Part shown: positions 1 to 11,695 of the stretch, piece after piece
Position numbering within the stretch: position 1 is the stretch's first letter
How the letters are laid out: every line of letters starts with the position of its first letter
Origin: Haplosporangium gracile
Lineage: Eukaryota > Mortierellomycota > Mortierellomycetes > Mortierellales > Mortierellaceae
DNA: 64,000 nucleotides
NCBI GenBank assembly: GCA_015499985.1
Contig: JAAAUF010000022.1
Location: forward strand, 1 to 64,000
Direction of reading: 5' to 3'
Program-made: the position numbers and the translations under genes
Notes under the pieces: model-generated
Told to the model about the DNA's origin: nothing
Database searches by the model: none
What the model saw: only the letters and a program-made list of their open reading frames with translations

Positions 1-95
1 TTGGATTAGTCAGGTTTGGCACGCCGGCACAACTGTGGGGGATTTGGCGTCAATATAAAAAAAAAAGTTAAACCTCTTCTCCATCATCCTCAACC

Positions 96-1007
96 ATGGA
101 CCGACATCTTGCCGCCAACGTTGCCCTGGCAACAGTTATCACTGTCGCACTCATCGGTATCCCTCTCATCGTCATACTTGCCAGCCGGCTCTTGTCATCC
201 TTGCCCCAGAACAGACCTCGACATACGACGTCATTGACAACTGCCACCAGGCCACTGACGTGTACCACTACCATATTCTTGGGATCAGGTGGCCATACAG
301 CCGAGATGCTCCAGCTGGTTTCTGGGCTTGATTGCACTCACTATACTCCGCGCCATTACGTCGTTGGCTGGGATGACAATTCGAGTGTTGAAAAGGTTCA
401 CAGGCTGGAAACATTAATCGCCGCCAAGAAGGTTACGACTGCGGCACTAAGAGCTGGATTTGGGTCTGTAGCTGGATCTGGAACGGAAGCAGGAGCTAGA
501 GCAAGAGCAAGACCCAACATCGTCACTACAGATGCTCTGATATCTGATATCAAGTCTAGCGGTGATTATATGGTCCATCGTATCCCCAGGAGTCGTCATG
601 TCCATCAGTCGATGCTAACGACGCCGTTTACACTAGCAAAGTCGTTATTCGTAGCAATGCCTCTGATCAAGAGATTGACTTGTCTAACAAAGTCTGAGAT
701 TTATCTCATGACTGGAGCTGAAAGGGTGCAGTCGACTGAGGTAGCAGGCCGAGTTCGAAGAAGTGTTCTTTTGATGAACGGGCCGGGGACGTGTCTGGCC
801 CTGGCCCTGGCGGTGATTGGGGCGCGAATGGCAGGGATTCCGGATGATCAGACGCCCGATTTGGTGTTTGTGGAGAGTTTTGCGCGGGTGAAGACATTGA
901 GTCTGGCAGGTAGGCTGCTATACCCTCTATGCGACGTGTTCCTGGTGCAATGGCCAGGCCTTGTACAGCGGTACCCGCGGTCCAAGTACATTGGCATCCT
1001 CGTGTGA
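96..1007 (+). CDS. ALG14: ALG14-type subunit of UDP-GlcNAc transferase
   Basis: This is an intronless 303-aa protein. Alg14 anchors the catalytic subunit Alg13 to the cytosolic face of the ER. Together they add the second GlcNAc to dolichol-PP-GlcNAc in N-glycan precursor synthesis. A hydrophobic segment at about residues 8-32 is the expected single membrane anchor. The glycosyltransferase motif GSGGHTAEM lies at about 63-71, and the C-terminal WPGL...YPRSKYIG pattern is typical of the family. The protein is longer than many homologues because of a loop rich in Ala, Gly and Arg around residues 120-145. The start ATG has a good context (caacc before ATG), and a TATA-like run (tataaaaa) lies about 40 bases upstream. 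The next gene runs in the same direction 200 bases downstream. Confidence 0.9.
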   Translation: MDRHLAANVALATVITVALIGIPLIVILASRLLSSLPQNRPRHTTSLTTATRPLTCTTTIFLGSGGHTAEMLQLVSGLDCTHYTPRHYVVGWDDNSSVEKVHRLETLIAAKKVTTAALRAGFGSVAGSGTEAGARARARPNIVTTDALISDIKSSGDYMVHRIPRSRHVHQSMLTTPFTLAKSLFVAMPLIKRLTCLTKSEIYLMTGAERVQSTEVAGRVRRSVLLMNGPGTCLALALAVIGARMAGIPDDQTPDLVFVESFARVKTLSLAGRLLYPLCDVFLVQWPGLVQRYPRSKYIGILV

Positions 1008-1139
1008 ATAAAAAACTTCCATAAAATCCCAAAAAAAAAAGTGACTGCGTGTTTTTGTTGTTATTTCGCGCGCCCTGCGTGCCTTAAGCTTATGTGCATG
1101 CACCTCCTTATTCTACATCAACCACATTAACATCAACAC

Positions 1140-1145
1140 CATCCA

Positions 1146-1181
<36 letters not shown>

Positions 1182-1207
1182 CAGCAGCAATAGCAGTAGC
1201 AGCAACC
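1140..1207. repeat. Imperfect CAG/TAG trinucleotide repeat
   Basis: An interrupted run of cag, tag and caa triplets lies immediately before the proposed start codon of the helicase gene, so it falls in that gene's 5' leader. It is simple-sequence DNA that could be length-variable. Confidence 0.7.
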
Positions 1208-3687
1208 ATGTCAGGTATAGTCGACAGCACGTAGAACCTCTGGTCAATCTCATGGCTATCAGTAACTCACCACTGTTACTCCTTCGCTCGTGCTTCTTTT
1301 TTATTCTTCTCTCTTTCCTTCACTCACCCGTTATTCTTTCTTGTCACACAATCCTTTGCTTGCAACACACTTTAGCACTTCACTCACTTCTAAAGACCTC
1401 CGCCATATGGCTTCCCAGGATACCGTCTATCTATGCCCTTTCTAAGGCCCGGTCTTCATCAGTCTTATTCCGCACCGCCAATACACCTTTAACTGCATCC
1501 AGCTGGACCTTATCGCTCTCAGCCCCCCGACAGCCCTTCTCAACCACCGGGGTATCTGCCATCTATGCCAAACGCACCCCTCGACCAAAGCAGCGTGTCA
1601 TCAAGGAACAAAAATTGAAGACTACTCGCAGTACCTCCGCAACCTCAGGACAGGCTGCTCACAAAGCCCGATTCGGCGGAAAGTCCCCATCGGCCGATCA
1701 AGTTGTTAAATCCCAAGCTCGCCAATGGAAAAAGGCAGACGGTGCCAGCGGATCGACAGCATTTGCCGCACCTACGCCTCGGAAGCGAATCATGTCGACC
1801 TCAATCTCTGTCACCTCGCTCGAAAAGGGATCCAGGAACCCCCAGTTCGAGCACTCGTTCGCCCCAGGATTCGCGTCAGCCTATCGCGCCAAAACTGCCC
1901 GTGGCGCACCCCTCAAGACAGGCAACGCAGGGCGCGACAAGGCCGCTGCCGCCGAGAGGACACTGATCGAAGCAGGAGCCAAGAGGAAATCAGGACCCAA
2001 AGTCCGCGGATTCATTCCAGTGCGCTTCGCATTGAAACCCATCGCATCGGATGTCAACCTGAACCTAGTCTCGACACGAAAAATAGCTGCATCAAAATAT
2101 GCCCTGTATGCTCAGTCCGGATCTGGATCCGCCGCTAAGACATCAGGATCGACCACTGAAGGGGAGGAAGCAGTATTTGCGCAAACCCAGGGGACGATAC
2201 AGGACATGATGCAGCAGGTAGTCAACAGTCGATTCCAAAACATGGGTCTCCATCCTGATGTCGAGAAGGGAGTTTTGGAACTTTTGGCAAAAGCTACAGG
2301 AGGGCCTCGATCAACCACATCGCCAGCATTGGAGCTGGATCTGACCGGTATCAAGCCCACAGAGATCCAGGCACTGTCGATCCCAGCCTCGATCGACCCC
2401 AACAAAAAATCGCCCTACACTCTTTGTGCAGCCGAAACTGGATCAGGAAAAACCCTTGCTTACTTACTTCCTGTCCTTCATGACCTCAAGGCGCAGGAGG
2501 ATAAGGCAGTGAAGGCATTTCAGGACGAGGGAGGCATTGACCAGGAAGGCAGTAAATTTCGCGCACTCAACACGATTCGACAGTACAATCAACCACGCGC
2601 CATAATTCTTCTTCCTTCGCGTGAACTGGTGGCTCAGGTGTCGGGGATCCTCAAAGACCTTTCACGCACAGTCAAAATGAGGACCCTTACTCTGTCGCAT
2701 GCCATGTCGCCCAAGAGTGTTTTCCAGAGATTGACCTCGGGACCTGTTGACGTTATTATTGCCACGCCTACCAGTCTGTTGGATTACTTACCAAAGAACC
2801 ATGCTCGACCAAGCGGGAGAGAGGGTAATGAGAACGAAAGGAGGTTTAGAGGAAACGCCAACATGTTGGAGGAAAATCGACTCTCTTTGGCGTCGCTGAG
2901 GTATCTTGTCATTGACGAAGCAGACTCGATGTTTGATCACGGATTCGGGACCGAGGTGGCCAAGATTGTTCAACAAGCCAAGGCTGTCGTCTCTAAAACG
3001 GAAGGTCCAGCCAAGATCACTGTCGTGTCTGCCACTTTGCCCAAGAAGGTTTCCGATACCCTCGATGAGACCTTGCCAGGGATGCTCAAGATCACGACGC
3101 CGTCATTGCACAAGTCGCTCCCTGGCTTGCACCAAACCTTCTTGGACTTGAAGCCATACTTTGGGAACCGACCCAAGGCCATTCTGGATATTTTGGCCAA
3201 GCAGCAACAGTTTCACGCGGCGGTACCGGGCGGCAGGCGGCGGAAAGAGAACACGCTGATTTTTTGCAACACCAAGCATTCATGTGAGATCTTGCACGAG
3301 CACTTGAAGTCGAACAAAGTTCATGGTGTTCTGGGCGTGCTCCACGGTGATGCTACCAACCGAGACGAAATTCTGCGCCAGTTCACCGATGATGACTACA
3401 TACCCCCAATCCCCGCCGGTCAAAAGTCTTTTGCGTCGTCCACTGCGACAGTCGGCGGCAAGATTTTGATTTCGACTGACATTGCCTCGCGGGGTGTTGA
3501 CACAACAGCTGTTCAACATGTGGTGTTGTATGATTTTCCGGTGACTATTGTTGACTACCTGCATCGCGTTGGTCGTACTGCCCGAGGAGGCCGTGGCGGA
3601 CGAGCAACTAGTCTTGTGGGCAGGAAGGACCGGAACATGGCTGAGCGTATCATGATCGGCATCCGTCTCGGCAAGGTTCTTTCTTAA
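1208..3687 (+). CDS. MRH4: Mitochondrial DEAD-box RNA helicase (Mrh4-like)
   Basis: Mrh4-type helicases act in assembly of the large mitochondrial ribosomal subunit. The proposed exons are 1208-1214 and 1376-3687 (772 aa). The tiny first exon, ATGTCAG, is followed by gtatag. The acceptor tttag at 1371-1375 restores the frame and gives an N-terminus MSALHSLLKTSAIW, a good matrix-targeting sequence. The reading frame happens to stay open through the intron back to an ATG at 1252, which would give a hydrophobic leader unlike a transit peptide. Helicase motifs, in order: Q motif (KPTEIQALSIP, about 329), AETGSGKT (about 354), VIDEADSM (about 515), SATLP (about 554), STDIASRGVD and HRVGRTARGG (about 732). 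The basic stretch KRTPRPKQR after the presequence resembles Mrh4. The family is secure; the start is inferred. Confidence 0.85.
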
Positions 3688-3943
3688 AATACGTATATCT
3701 TTTTTACCCTCGAATAAATCGACCTTATTATGCATCGTATATTTCAATCCAGACTGAATACTTTTCTCTTTATCTTAACGGAACGGAGGGACGTTTGAAA
3801 ACGTTTTTGTGTCTTTTCTCCTCTTCCACTCTTCACTCCACAATTGTGATCATTGTACTGTACTCTCTTAGCTCTCACCTAAACATACGCATCTCAGATT
3901 TATCCTCTATCGATACCATCGATATCACATTTTCGTTAAAACA

Positions 3944-4473
3944 ATGCGTCTTACTTTTTGGCGCACTGTTCTTGTGAATGTCATTCTAAGCTTCCTTTGG
4001 CTATGCTTCGCATCCTCTGTTACTGCCCAGTCGCCGGGCTGCTACAGCTGCATCCAAGAGACCATCCCCAAAGTCCAGCACTGTACATCCCTCGATCCTA
4101 AGCAGTATGTTACGCTAGAAAAGGTGATTTACGGGGTGAATTGTACGAGACGAGCTCCGTGTACGCCACCGTTGATCCAGCCGGCCAGAATTGTTTGGTC
4201 TCTTTGATGTGGGACGTGGTCCATTACAAGGCTCAGCTCTGGAGTCATTGTTTGGATCCAATGATGTTCTGCTCGTGGAGCGAAATGATGCTCTACATGG
4301 GCCTTATTCCCAGAATTGCCTCCGTCTATGGAGCGCCAGACGTCCCGGTAATAAGATTGCAAAACAACAGCGCAGTTGTGATCTCTGCACGTACTTACAT
4401 GAAACGATCCCCGTACTCACACGCTTATTTCTGTATTTTCTTCGCGCGTTTCGGTAGGCTCCGATACTTGTAG
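3944..4473 (+). CDS. Small secreted cysteine-rich protein (unknown)
   Basis: I do not recognise this family. Exon 1 (3944-4123) encodes a clear signal peptide: MRLTFWR, a hydrophobic core, then a cut near SSVTA. A mature start follows with paired cysteines (GCYSCIQETIPKVQHC). A donor at 4124 (gtgatt) and an acceptor ending at 4188 (ggccag) join in frame to NCLVSLMWDVVHY, giving further cysteines at regular spacing (SHCLDPMMFCSW). A second donor at 4348 (gtaata) could skip to one of several acceptors between 4473 and 4497, so the C-terminus is unresolved. Without it, the frame ends at 4473. The 3' part could alternatively be an unspliced frame that I have mis-joined. It lies between a helicase gene and Ran, with about 250 bases on each side. 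Confidence 0.4.
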
Positions 4474-4728
4474 ATGCACCCAAGTAGAGACTGCAGGCAC
4501 TCCGTCATCCCATCTCTAATTGTCCTAGGAGACCTATCCACTTCGCCTTACTGGCTATGCCCTTCGCCTCCTCACCACGCCTCCGTCAAACGCAGCCTCC
4601 AGCTTACAAAGCATGATGAAAAATGTCAATGCGCCTCCAGCATTTTGCAAATAAAAAGAATGATTGCAACCCATCGTAGTTAATGATTTCCTGCCTTTCC
4701 CCTACCCCCCCTCTTGTTGAACAAAGCA

Positions 4729-5838
4729 ATGGCAACACAAAACATTCCCACCTTCAAGCTCGTCGTCGGTACGTCTTATGACCTGTGTAAATTTGCCCTT
4801 CCTACCTTCTTAGCCCTCACCATCTCTTATCGCGTTTCTTTTTTCTTTTTTTTGTTTTAGTCGGCGACGGTGGCACAGGGAAATCAACCTTCATCAAGCG
4901 CCATCTCACAGGCGAATTCGAAAAGAAGTACAATGGTAAAGCAGCCGCCTCCAGTCATACGCATTTTTTTTTCAGTACCATTGCTTGCATCCGCTAATAT
5001 GTATTTTTTATTTGCTCTCTAGCAACTATCGGCGTTGAGGTCCACCCACTGGGATTTACTACCAATTACGGCAACATCCTGTTCGATACATGGGACACAG
5101 GTAACATAGTAGTGTGGAGCATGGTCCTTGAAAGAATCACTACTAAAGAGGATGTTTCTAGAGAATGAGAATCGTAACATTGAGGAGTCAATATCATTGT
5201 CATAGCTGGTCAAGAGAAATTTGGCGGTCTCCGAGATGGCTACTAGTACGTAAACTACTATCTTTGAAAGTTTTCAACATCACCCTTCTCGAGTCCTTCG
5301 TAACAACGAGAATATCACATTCATTCCATGACACCATCTAATATTTCCACATCCCCTTCTTTCCCTTTTCTCTGTTTGTTTGTGACACAATGATGTGGTG
5401 CAATTCTTTGTTTCTTGCAGCATTGGCGGACAATGCGCCATCATTATGTTTGACCTGACATCTCGAATCACCTATAAGAGCGTTCCCAATTGGCATCGAG
5501 ACCTTGTTCGGGTCTGTGAGAACATCCCGATTGTCCTTTGCGGCAACAAGGTGGATGTGAAGGAGCGCAAGGTCAAGGCCAAGCAGATAGATTTTCACCG
5601 GAAGAAGTGCATCCAATACTACGACATCTCGGCCAAGAGCAACTACAACTACGAGAAGCCCTTTCTGTGGCTTGCCCGCAAGTTGGCTGGCCACGAGGAC
5701 CTGGTGTTTATTGCCATGCCGGCGCTGGTTCCGATTGAGATTCCTCTTGACCTAGCTCTGATTGAGCAGTACGAGCGTGAGCTTGCCGAGGCTGCAACCA
5801 GGCCCCTCCCCGACGAGGATGACGAGTATGATGTGTAA
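4729..5838 (+). CDS. GSP1: Ran-type nuclear GTPase
   Basis: Ran/Gsp1 drives nuclear import and export and spindle and nuclear-envelope assembly. Five exons (4729-4768, 4861-4935, 5023-5100, 5206-5245, 5421-5838) join in frame. The P-loop is GDGGTGKS, with Ser where many Ran proteins have Thr. Switch I follows [15 protein letters not shown]3 is DTWDTAGQE, and G4 is NKVD. The SAK box reads [14 protein letters not shown], and the C-terminus ends in an acidic tail (PDEDDEYDV) equivalent to the DEDDDL tail of other Rans, with no prenylation motif. All four introns are GT-AG, and the one before the last exon is 175 bases. The gene is highly conserved and the assignment is essentially certain. Confidence 0.96.
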
Positions 5839-6131
5839 GTATGGCCCTTCTTTTGCTCCCCTGCGTTTCACGCGCCCTCCTTCCCATCATAGTTCTATGA
5901 TAGTTCTTTCAAGCACAAGAAATAAAAAAAAAAACTAAAAATTGGCACGCGCCACCAAGCGACCAAAGACTACCTGCGAATACAAAAAAAAAACAAACAT
6001 CTGTTGGTCTTCTCCTCTCTTCTCATAAACACATCCACTGCTCGCATCCCAACAAACGCAGTGCCGAGATCCACTGCTTCAACCAATTCCTACACCATCT
6101 CCCGCAAACATCACAGCAAAACAAGAAAACC

Positions 6132-6343
6132 ATGACCACTACAGAATTAGTCCTCGAGCAGCCCGCTGCTCACCTACAACCATCCCTCAGGACCCTCGAT
6201 CAAACATCCCTCCATCTCCTGCCATGCGGAATTCAACACGACGGCAAGGCCAACATCCCCGGATTCTTTTTCCTCGTCGACGGGAAATACCCGTCCACAC
6301 CAGTCGATGGGTCAGCAACAGCTCTGACAACAGCAGCAACAGC

Positions 6344-6383
<40 letters not shown>

Positions 6384-6866
6384 GCAACGACAACAACAGC
6401 TTCTGTCTCGGACATCTCTGCGAACGGAGACGTCTCTCTTACCTCCGAGGCTACTACCGCAACTGTTTTGACGAATAGTACAAGGGCAACAGCAGCATTG
6501 GAGTTAACATCCGTCGCACCCGAGGTGTCGTTCCGGGGCAGGACACTCAAGGGAACCGTGATGAAAGTACCTGCAGGATACATTGGAACGATTTACAAAC
6601 TGGCTGAGCAAAAGGGGGAATGTCAAGGCAACACCAGCTACAACGGCACAAAACCCAGCCAAGGCATGGACCTGGATGAAGACCAAGAATATGAAGCTAT
6701 GTTGAAGGGCATGCAAGAAGAGCGCAAGACTATGACTACTGAGGTACAGTTTCAAGAATGGACGTCCTGGGGACATGACGACCAGCCAACAGCCAGCACG
6801 GACAAGGTCGTCCGCGCCATGCAATGGATCGATATCGCCAACATCTTGCACGAGCCCCTCTGCTAG
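6132..6866 (+). CDS. RNH203: Ribonuclease H2 subunit C
   Basis: This is a single-exon, 244-aa protein. The C subunit is a non-catalytic partner of RNase H2A and B, which together remove ribonucleotides misincorporated into DNA. Family features are LHLLPCGIQHDGKANIPGFF near the N-terminus, FRGRTLKGTVMKVPAGYIG in the middle, and a closing block with FQEWTSWGHDDQP then MQWIDIANILHE. Between the first and second conserved blocks sits a long poly-Thr stretch (about residues 65-95) encoded by a nearly pure ACA repeat. It probably forms a flexible surface loop and may vary in length between strains. The gene converges on the S9A peptidase gene, with 138 bases between the two stop codons. Confidence 0.85.
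6337..6402. repeat. ACA-type trinucleotide repeat inside RNase H2C
   Basis: A run of aca codons broken by a few gca/acg codons encodes the poly-Thr loop. The same tract is open on the other strand (poly-Leu, poly-Val), so long reverse-strand frames here are artefacts of the repeat. Confidence 0.8.
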
Positions 6867-7004
6867 CTCTTCTCCCCTCCCTCGTCCTACCCTCTCCTCT
6901 TTCCTTTACATTTTTTTAGCTGCAGCAATGTACCATAGTGATATGTCTTAAAAATCCATTTATGAAAAACAAAAGAGAGTTAATGCGCCGGTGGTCATAA
7001 AAGG

Positions 7005-10000
7005 TCAATCAAGGTAGGCGTCAAACACACCCTTGTCGGCTTCAAGGTGGTACAGTGCAAACGCCATCCAGAGAGAATTGCTGCCACTAAAATGACCGCC
7101 ATCCTCCATCTGCAGCAGCAAGGGCGTCTCCTTCTCGCCAGCACACATCCGTTTCTTCCTCCGGTGAAGCTTTTCCTCCACCGGCTGACAGTCATTCGTC
7201 TTGCCGTCGATACTTCGCAACTTGGCGATGTACTTGAGAGACTCTGTATAACTGACTCGACTGTCTGCTAGTCCTCCCATCACCATCATCGCTGGGTACG
7301 GTTGGTTGCGAACACGGTCGTAGGGTGAGTAGGCCTTCATCACCTCGAAAATCTCACGGCTCCGTAACGGCGAACCCCACTCTGACCACTCGTACTCCAC
7401 CCATGGAATATCCGGATCTGACATATCCGCAATCACATCGAAGAATGGTACTTGTGCCAAGACTACCTTGACCATCTCTCGCACAATATTCTTGGGTTTG
7501 CCTCTCTCCGTTACATCGATGTCGTCGACTTTGCGTTGACGGCCGCCTATGGAACTGCCAGGTGAAGGCTGAGCTGCCTCACCCCACCGGTTGGCAATCC
7601 ATCCTGCGACCAGTCCTCCAGCGCTGCGGCCCTGGACCGCCACCCCACCAGGCTCGACAATACCAGAGTCTCTAAGATATAGCAGGACGTCCTCGACATC
7701 ATAAAACGTATTCCTCTTGTTCTCCAACTTGCCGTCGGCGTACCAGCTGGCTCCCATGACACCGTCTCCACGGGGGTGGACTTGAATATAGACAAGGCCA
7801 CGGCGAAGAAGAGGCAGCGTTCTGGCAGGATCGAAAGATGGGGAGGTCATAGTACCATACGCTCCATACGCATTCACAAACCCGGCCTTGCGTGGAAAGC
7901 GGTCGCCATCCGGATAGATATAATAGACGACGGAGATTGGAATCATAATCGTGGTGGAGCTTGGGTCCTCGCCATCTTGGTCGTGCGGGTTCGTGGTGCC
8001 GTACGTTGATGCAATCATGATTCGCAACTCCTTGTACCGACTCATCTCCAACTCTTGCTCCTTCTCTGAATCCTTGGGCAAGAGACTGGTGCCTTGAAGG
8101 AACTCTTGCGCGGACTGGCCATACTGTATGCAAACAGGAAAAGGTTCCTGGCAAACCAGTCTTGTGGCCTTCCTGACCTTGTCATCGTCCGCCTCTGAAT
8201 TTCTCGCCTCCATCAAGGGTGTCAGGTCGTGCATCTCCAGCTCATAAAGTGCCCAAGGGTGAATGAAGGAACAGTTCGAGTAGCTGAGTCTTGTCGAGTA
8301 AAACTCACGGAAGAGTCGCTCTTCCCCATCTCGAATGTTTCCAGGCATCACTGTCGCCACTTTGAACTCGGGATTGTATGGTCGGACTCGTTGTAGTTCC
8401 GTGAGAGGGAAGTCAGGATTAGGACCATGTCCTTCGCTGGGGTGAGGCACCTGAAAAATACGGAACTCCTGCAGTCCACCTCGCCAGACCCAGGCAACGA
8501 AATGCTCGACAAAGACCTCAAATCGCTCCAGGTACTCGCTGGGATCGTGTCCGACCACAACCTCGTCCTGGATATATTGCAGGAAGAACGACTGAGTTTG
8601 TGACTTGAGTCGATCTGGAACTCGATGGAACTCGGCAGGCGTCTCCACCAAACTCTGAAGGCTATTGTTGAGGTAATTCTCAACCGGGATGCGAAGGACC
8701 TTGAAATTAGGAGCGTTGTTGTGGTTGGTGCGAAGATAAAAGTATCCTGAATGATGTTCGACCTTGTAAATGACATTTTCCTCAGGTTGTCGTACAATGT
8801 GCCATCCTGCTTCGGGGCTGTCAACGCTGAGAAAGTAAGTGTGACTGTTGGTCTGTCCGGCACTCTATGATTATTTCAACACAGGCAGCGCAAAGGAGGA
8901 TCGCATGAGTAAATTGTGGACTAGAGCAGCGGACACCAACCGTAATCAAAGTCGTATCTACCTCTATGAGTAAGAACCGCCCGTCGTTGGTCTGTGAGAT
9001 CAAAAGCACATTCCGTTCGTCCTTCTCGCGCATCACCAGCTCGGGCACAAGTTTGGGAGGATGTCGGGTTTTCATTTTTAGGTTGTCCATGCTGTCCTGG
9101 TCCAAGTCCTGACTAGCATCGAAGCCAGCCGCATCAAAAGCGTCGATTCTCACCCGCCACACCTCCCTCGATAACCCCTTGGGATCCAGCCTGGTAAAAT
9201 ATAAGAACAACTCCTGACCCAGCTTCACCCATCGCGTCTCTGCTCCAGCGTCCTTGAGTACATTTCCATCCAACGTCATGACAGAGCGGCCTTGATCCAG
9301 CGTTTCGCGCCAGTTGTCGAAATCAAACTCTGCGGGCGATGGTTTTCGCTCGCATTTCGAAGCTAGGCAGAGCGCAGGCGGTCTTGACGGAAGAATCGAG
9401 TAAGTCGATCCTGAAGATGATGCTGACGGTAGGGGCATAATCCTGATATGATATCGCTCATCTCCCGAAACATCGTAGGTATATGCTAGGAACGTCTCCT
9501 TGCTTGTTTCGCCTCCAGTCGCGCTATACTGGACGCTGCAGTAATACTTCAGCGACGTATGTTGAGACTGAATCTCGATTGAACCGAATGAAAACTGACC
9601 AGCACCTCCTTTGCGCTTCACTGTCTTGGCCAACCGATTGACGTCCAGGACAATTTGAACATCCGAAGCAGAGACATTTGACTCTAACGAACAACCTGCG
9701 ATTGTCTCGAATCTGTCTCGACGATTCTTGTCCTTGCCGCGACTTCCAGTGCTTGACGGGATGGCGAATCGTAATTGTGAGGGCGGGAACTGTGAAAGCG
9801 ATCCAGGTTCACGATCAGGGTTCGACTCTGGCACTGGTTGCGGCGTCATGTACGTACGTCGCGCAAGCTCCATGGTCCGTTGATACGCATCCGACGGAAT
9901 CAGTCGCCTCTTATAAACACCATAGTCACCCACCGTCCCGTCCAGCCAATATCGCCATCGATCAACATCCCAAAACTGAGTCCGCTCTAGATGTTCCTCC

Positions 10001-10885
10001 TTAGGCTTTACCACGTCACTGCGACTGCCGGAGGAGCCATCACTGGTCTGCGTCAAGCCATCCACGAAGACATCGTTTGAAGCATTCAAGGAAAGGCGGT
10101 CGCCGCGTTTAGGTTGACCTGCCATCGAGGTCCGGATTTGACTAACCTCAAAATCCAGCTGCTTCTGTAGGCCTTCAACCCCAGATTGGGCGATCCACGC
10201 TGCGGTGTACTCGGATTCTGCTTGGATATAGGTCTCGACATCGGGATCCTGGTCGAGGTAGTGCATCCAGCGGTAGTAGTCGATCAAAGTCTCGTTGTAG
10301 AGGGTAATAGGTCGAGGGATTCTCTTGGCAGGGTGAGGTAGTTTGGGAGGTCGATGCGATTGCTGAAGTTTGTGCGCCAATGCAGGAGAAGCGGGGGCGG
10401 GGAATATATTGTTGGATTGTTGTATGGGAGTGACGAGGGGACCGGTACAACTTGAGTTCTGCTGGCGGGTGTCGCATTCGGGAGCTATTAACGAAGTAAG
10501 AAGGATTGATGAGGGATTCAGCACGTGTACTTTGTGGTTATACTCACTAATGTGTCATTGTATCTTTCATTCTATCGCTTTTTCTTTCTTTTTTTTTCTT
10601 TTTCTTCTTTCTTGCCTTTCAAGTCCCCCGTCATAACTGTGGAGGCCGCCGCAGTCACTGACATTGTTGACCAGGAGAACAAGTTCAGGATTGCGACACA
10701 GAAGAGGAGAGTGAGGAAAGCGACCAGTATGTTGATCAGACGAAAAAGGTGTTGTAAGAGTGCTGAGTCTGCGTATCTCTGTGAAGGTTGTTTTTGTTGC
10801 TGTTGTTGCTGTCTGTGGAGAAGGGGATGATGGGACTCCAGCCTGGGGGGAGGTTGGGGTAAGTTGGAGGAGGAGGAGGAGGAGG

Positions 10886-10924
<39 letters not shown>

Positions 10925-11429
10925 AGTTGTTGTTTTTGAATAAGTGACCATGCGAGCGATCGGCGAAGAGAAGGAATTGTCCCGACTTTTCATTCCAGTT
11001 GTCCTGATAGGTCATGTCACTGTTGCTGTTGCTATTGCTGTTGATGTCGTAGTCATAGCTGTTACGGTAATTGACACCATAGCTGTACCTGTTGCTGCCA
11101 TATCGAGGACAGGCATTATCAACCGGCCTACTACAATGATGATTGCGTTGTTCTAGTTTGCCTTGGCTGTCCTGACTGTCTTGGCGGGACTGACAGCAGG
11201 ACGTTGCTATATCATTGTCGTCGTAGTAAGTGTAGTTATCGCTTTCTTTATCACGCAGGGTGTGACAAGCGTGGTTGTCGAAGTTGGTGCTATTTGACTG
11301 CTCCTCTGAGATCAAGAGGTCAAAAAACTCTCCTGGTGGTTCGTTGTCTGGACTACATTTGTGGTGAGATAAACGAGGGCTCTCACGGGTCGCGGCAGAG
11401 TTCTGAGGCGGGGGCGTTAAGAGAGCCAT
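7005..11429 (-). CDS. Membrane-anchored S9A peptidase (oligopeptidase B-like)
   Basis: Prolyl oligopeptidase-family serine peptidase. My model has three exons (10616-11429, 8962-10484, 7005-8864) and 1398 aa, about twice the usual 700. Residues 1-225 are low-complexity (Asn and Ser runs, QQQQQQKQ). A transmembrane helix follows at about 229-252, giving a type II layout with the catalytic part outside the cytosol. The propeller region starts with TLYNETLIDYYRWMHYL, typical of S9A. The catalytic triad is Ser ~1193 in QGRSAGG, Asp ~1312 in GLADSR and His ~1370 in DGGHFSG. The first intron (10485-10615) would be GC-AG; the frame after it has no ATG before the conserved domain, which supports the join. 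The second intron (8865-8961) is GT-AG and gives LLIE-SAGQTNSHTYFL. If the first join is wrong, this is two genes and the peptidase lacks a start codon. Confidence 0.75.
10485..10615 (-). other. Putative GC-AG intron in S9A peptidase gene
   Basis: On the minus strand the donor reads AAAG|GCAAGA, matching the strong exon/GC-AG consensus, and the acceptor is TTAATAG|CTCCC after a pyrimidine-rich stretch. The intron is 131 bases, phase 1. No GT donor of suitable phase was found nearby that would join the two frames. Confidence 0.6.
10872..10935. repeat. GTT/AAC repeat encoding poly-Asn
   Basis: An uninterrupted gtt run followed by one gta codon encodes the Asn tract in the cytosolic part of the S9A protein. 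Adjacent gga repeats encode the Ser tract. Confidence 0.75.
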
Positions 11430-11695
11430 TCGTCGTTATTGGTGGTAAGTGCGTTTAATTTGTTTTTTTTTGTGTTGTTGAAAAGAGTAAAAGTGATGTA
11501 GCGAGGAATGAGAACAACAAGTGTGAAGTGTGAAAGAATGCAGTAAGAGTTTGATAAAAAGAGGTGCTTGAAGGAAGAAAGAAGAAAGGGGCGTCAGAGG
11601 GATAAAGCGAAACCGCAAAAGTTTTCAGTCACTGGCCACAAAAGGGTGGGAAAGGGGGTGTCGACAGCCCTTTTCTTTGTAAGGAAAGAGATGAT

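Noticed and set aside
6187..6583. Long reverse-strand poly-Leu and poly-Val frames
   Set aside because: Shadows of the ACA repeat that encodes poly-Thr in RNase H2C.
10736..10993. Frame with poly-Thr and poly-Pro opposite or within the S9A arm
   Set aside because: Frame-shifted reading of the poly-Asn/Ser repeats.
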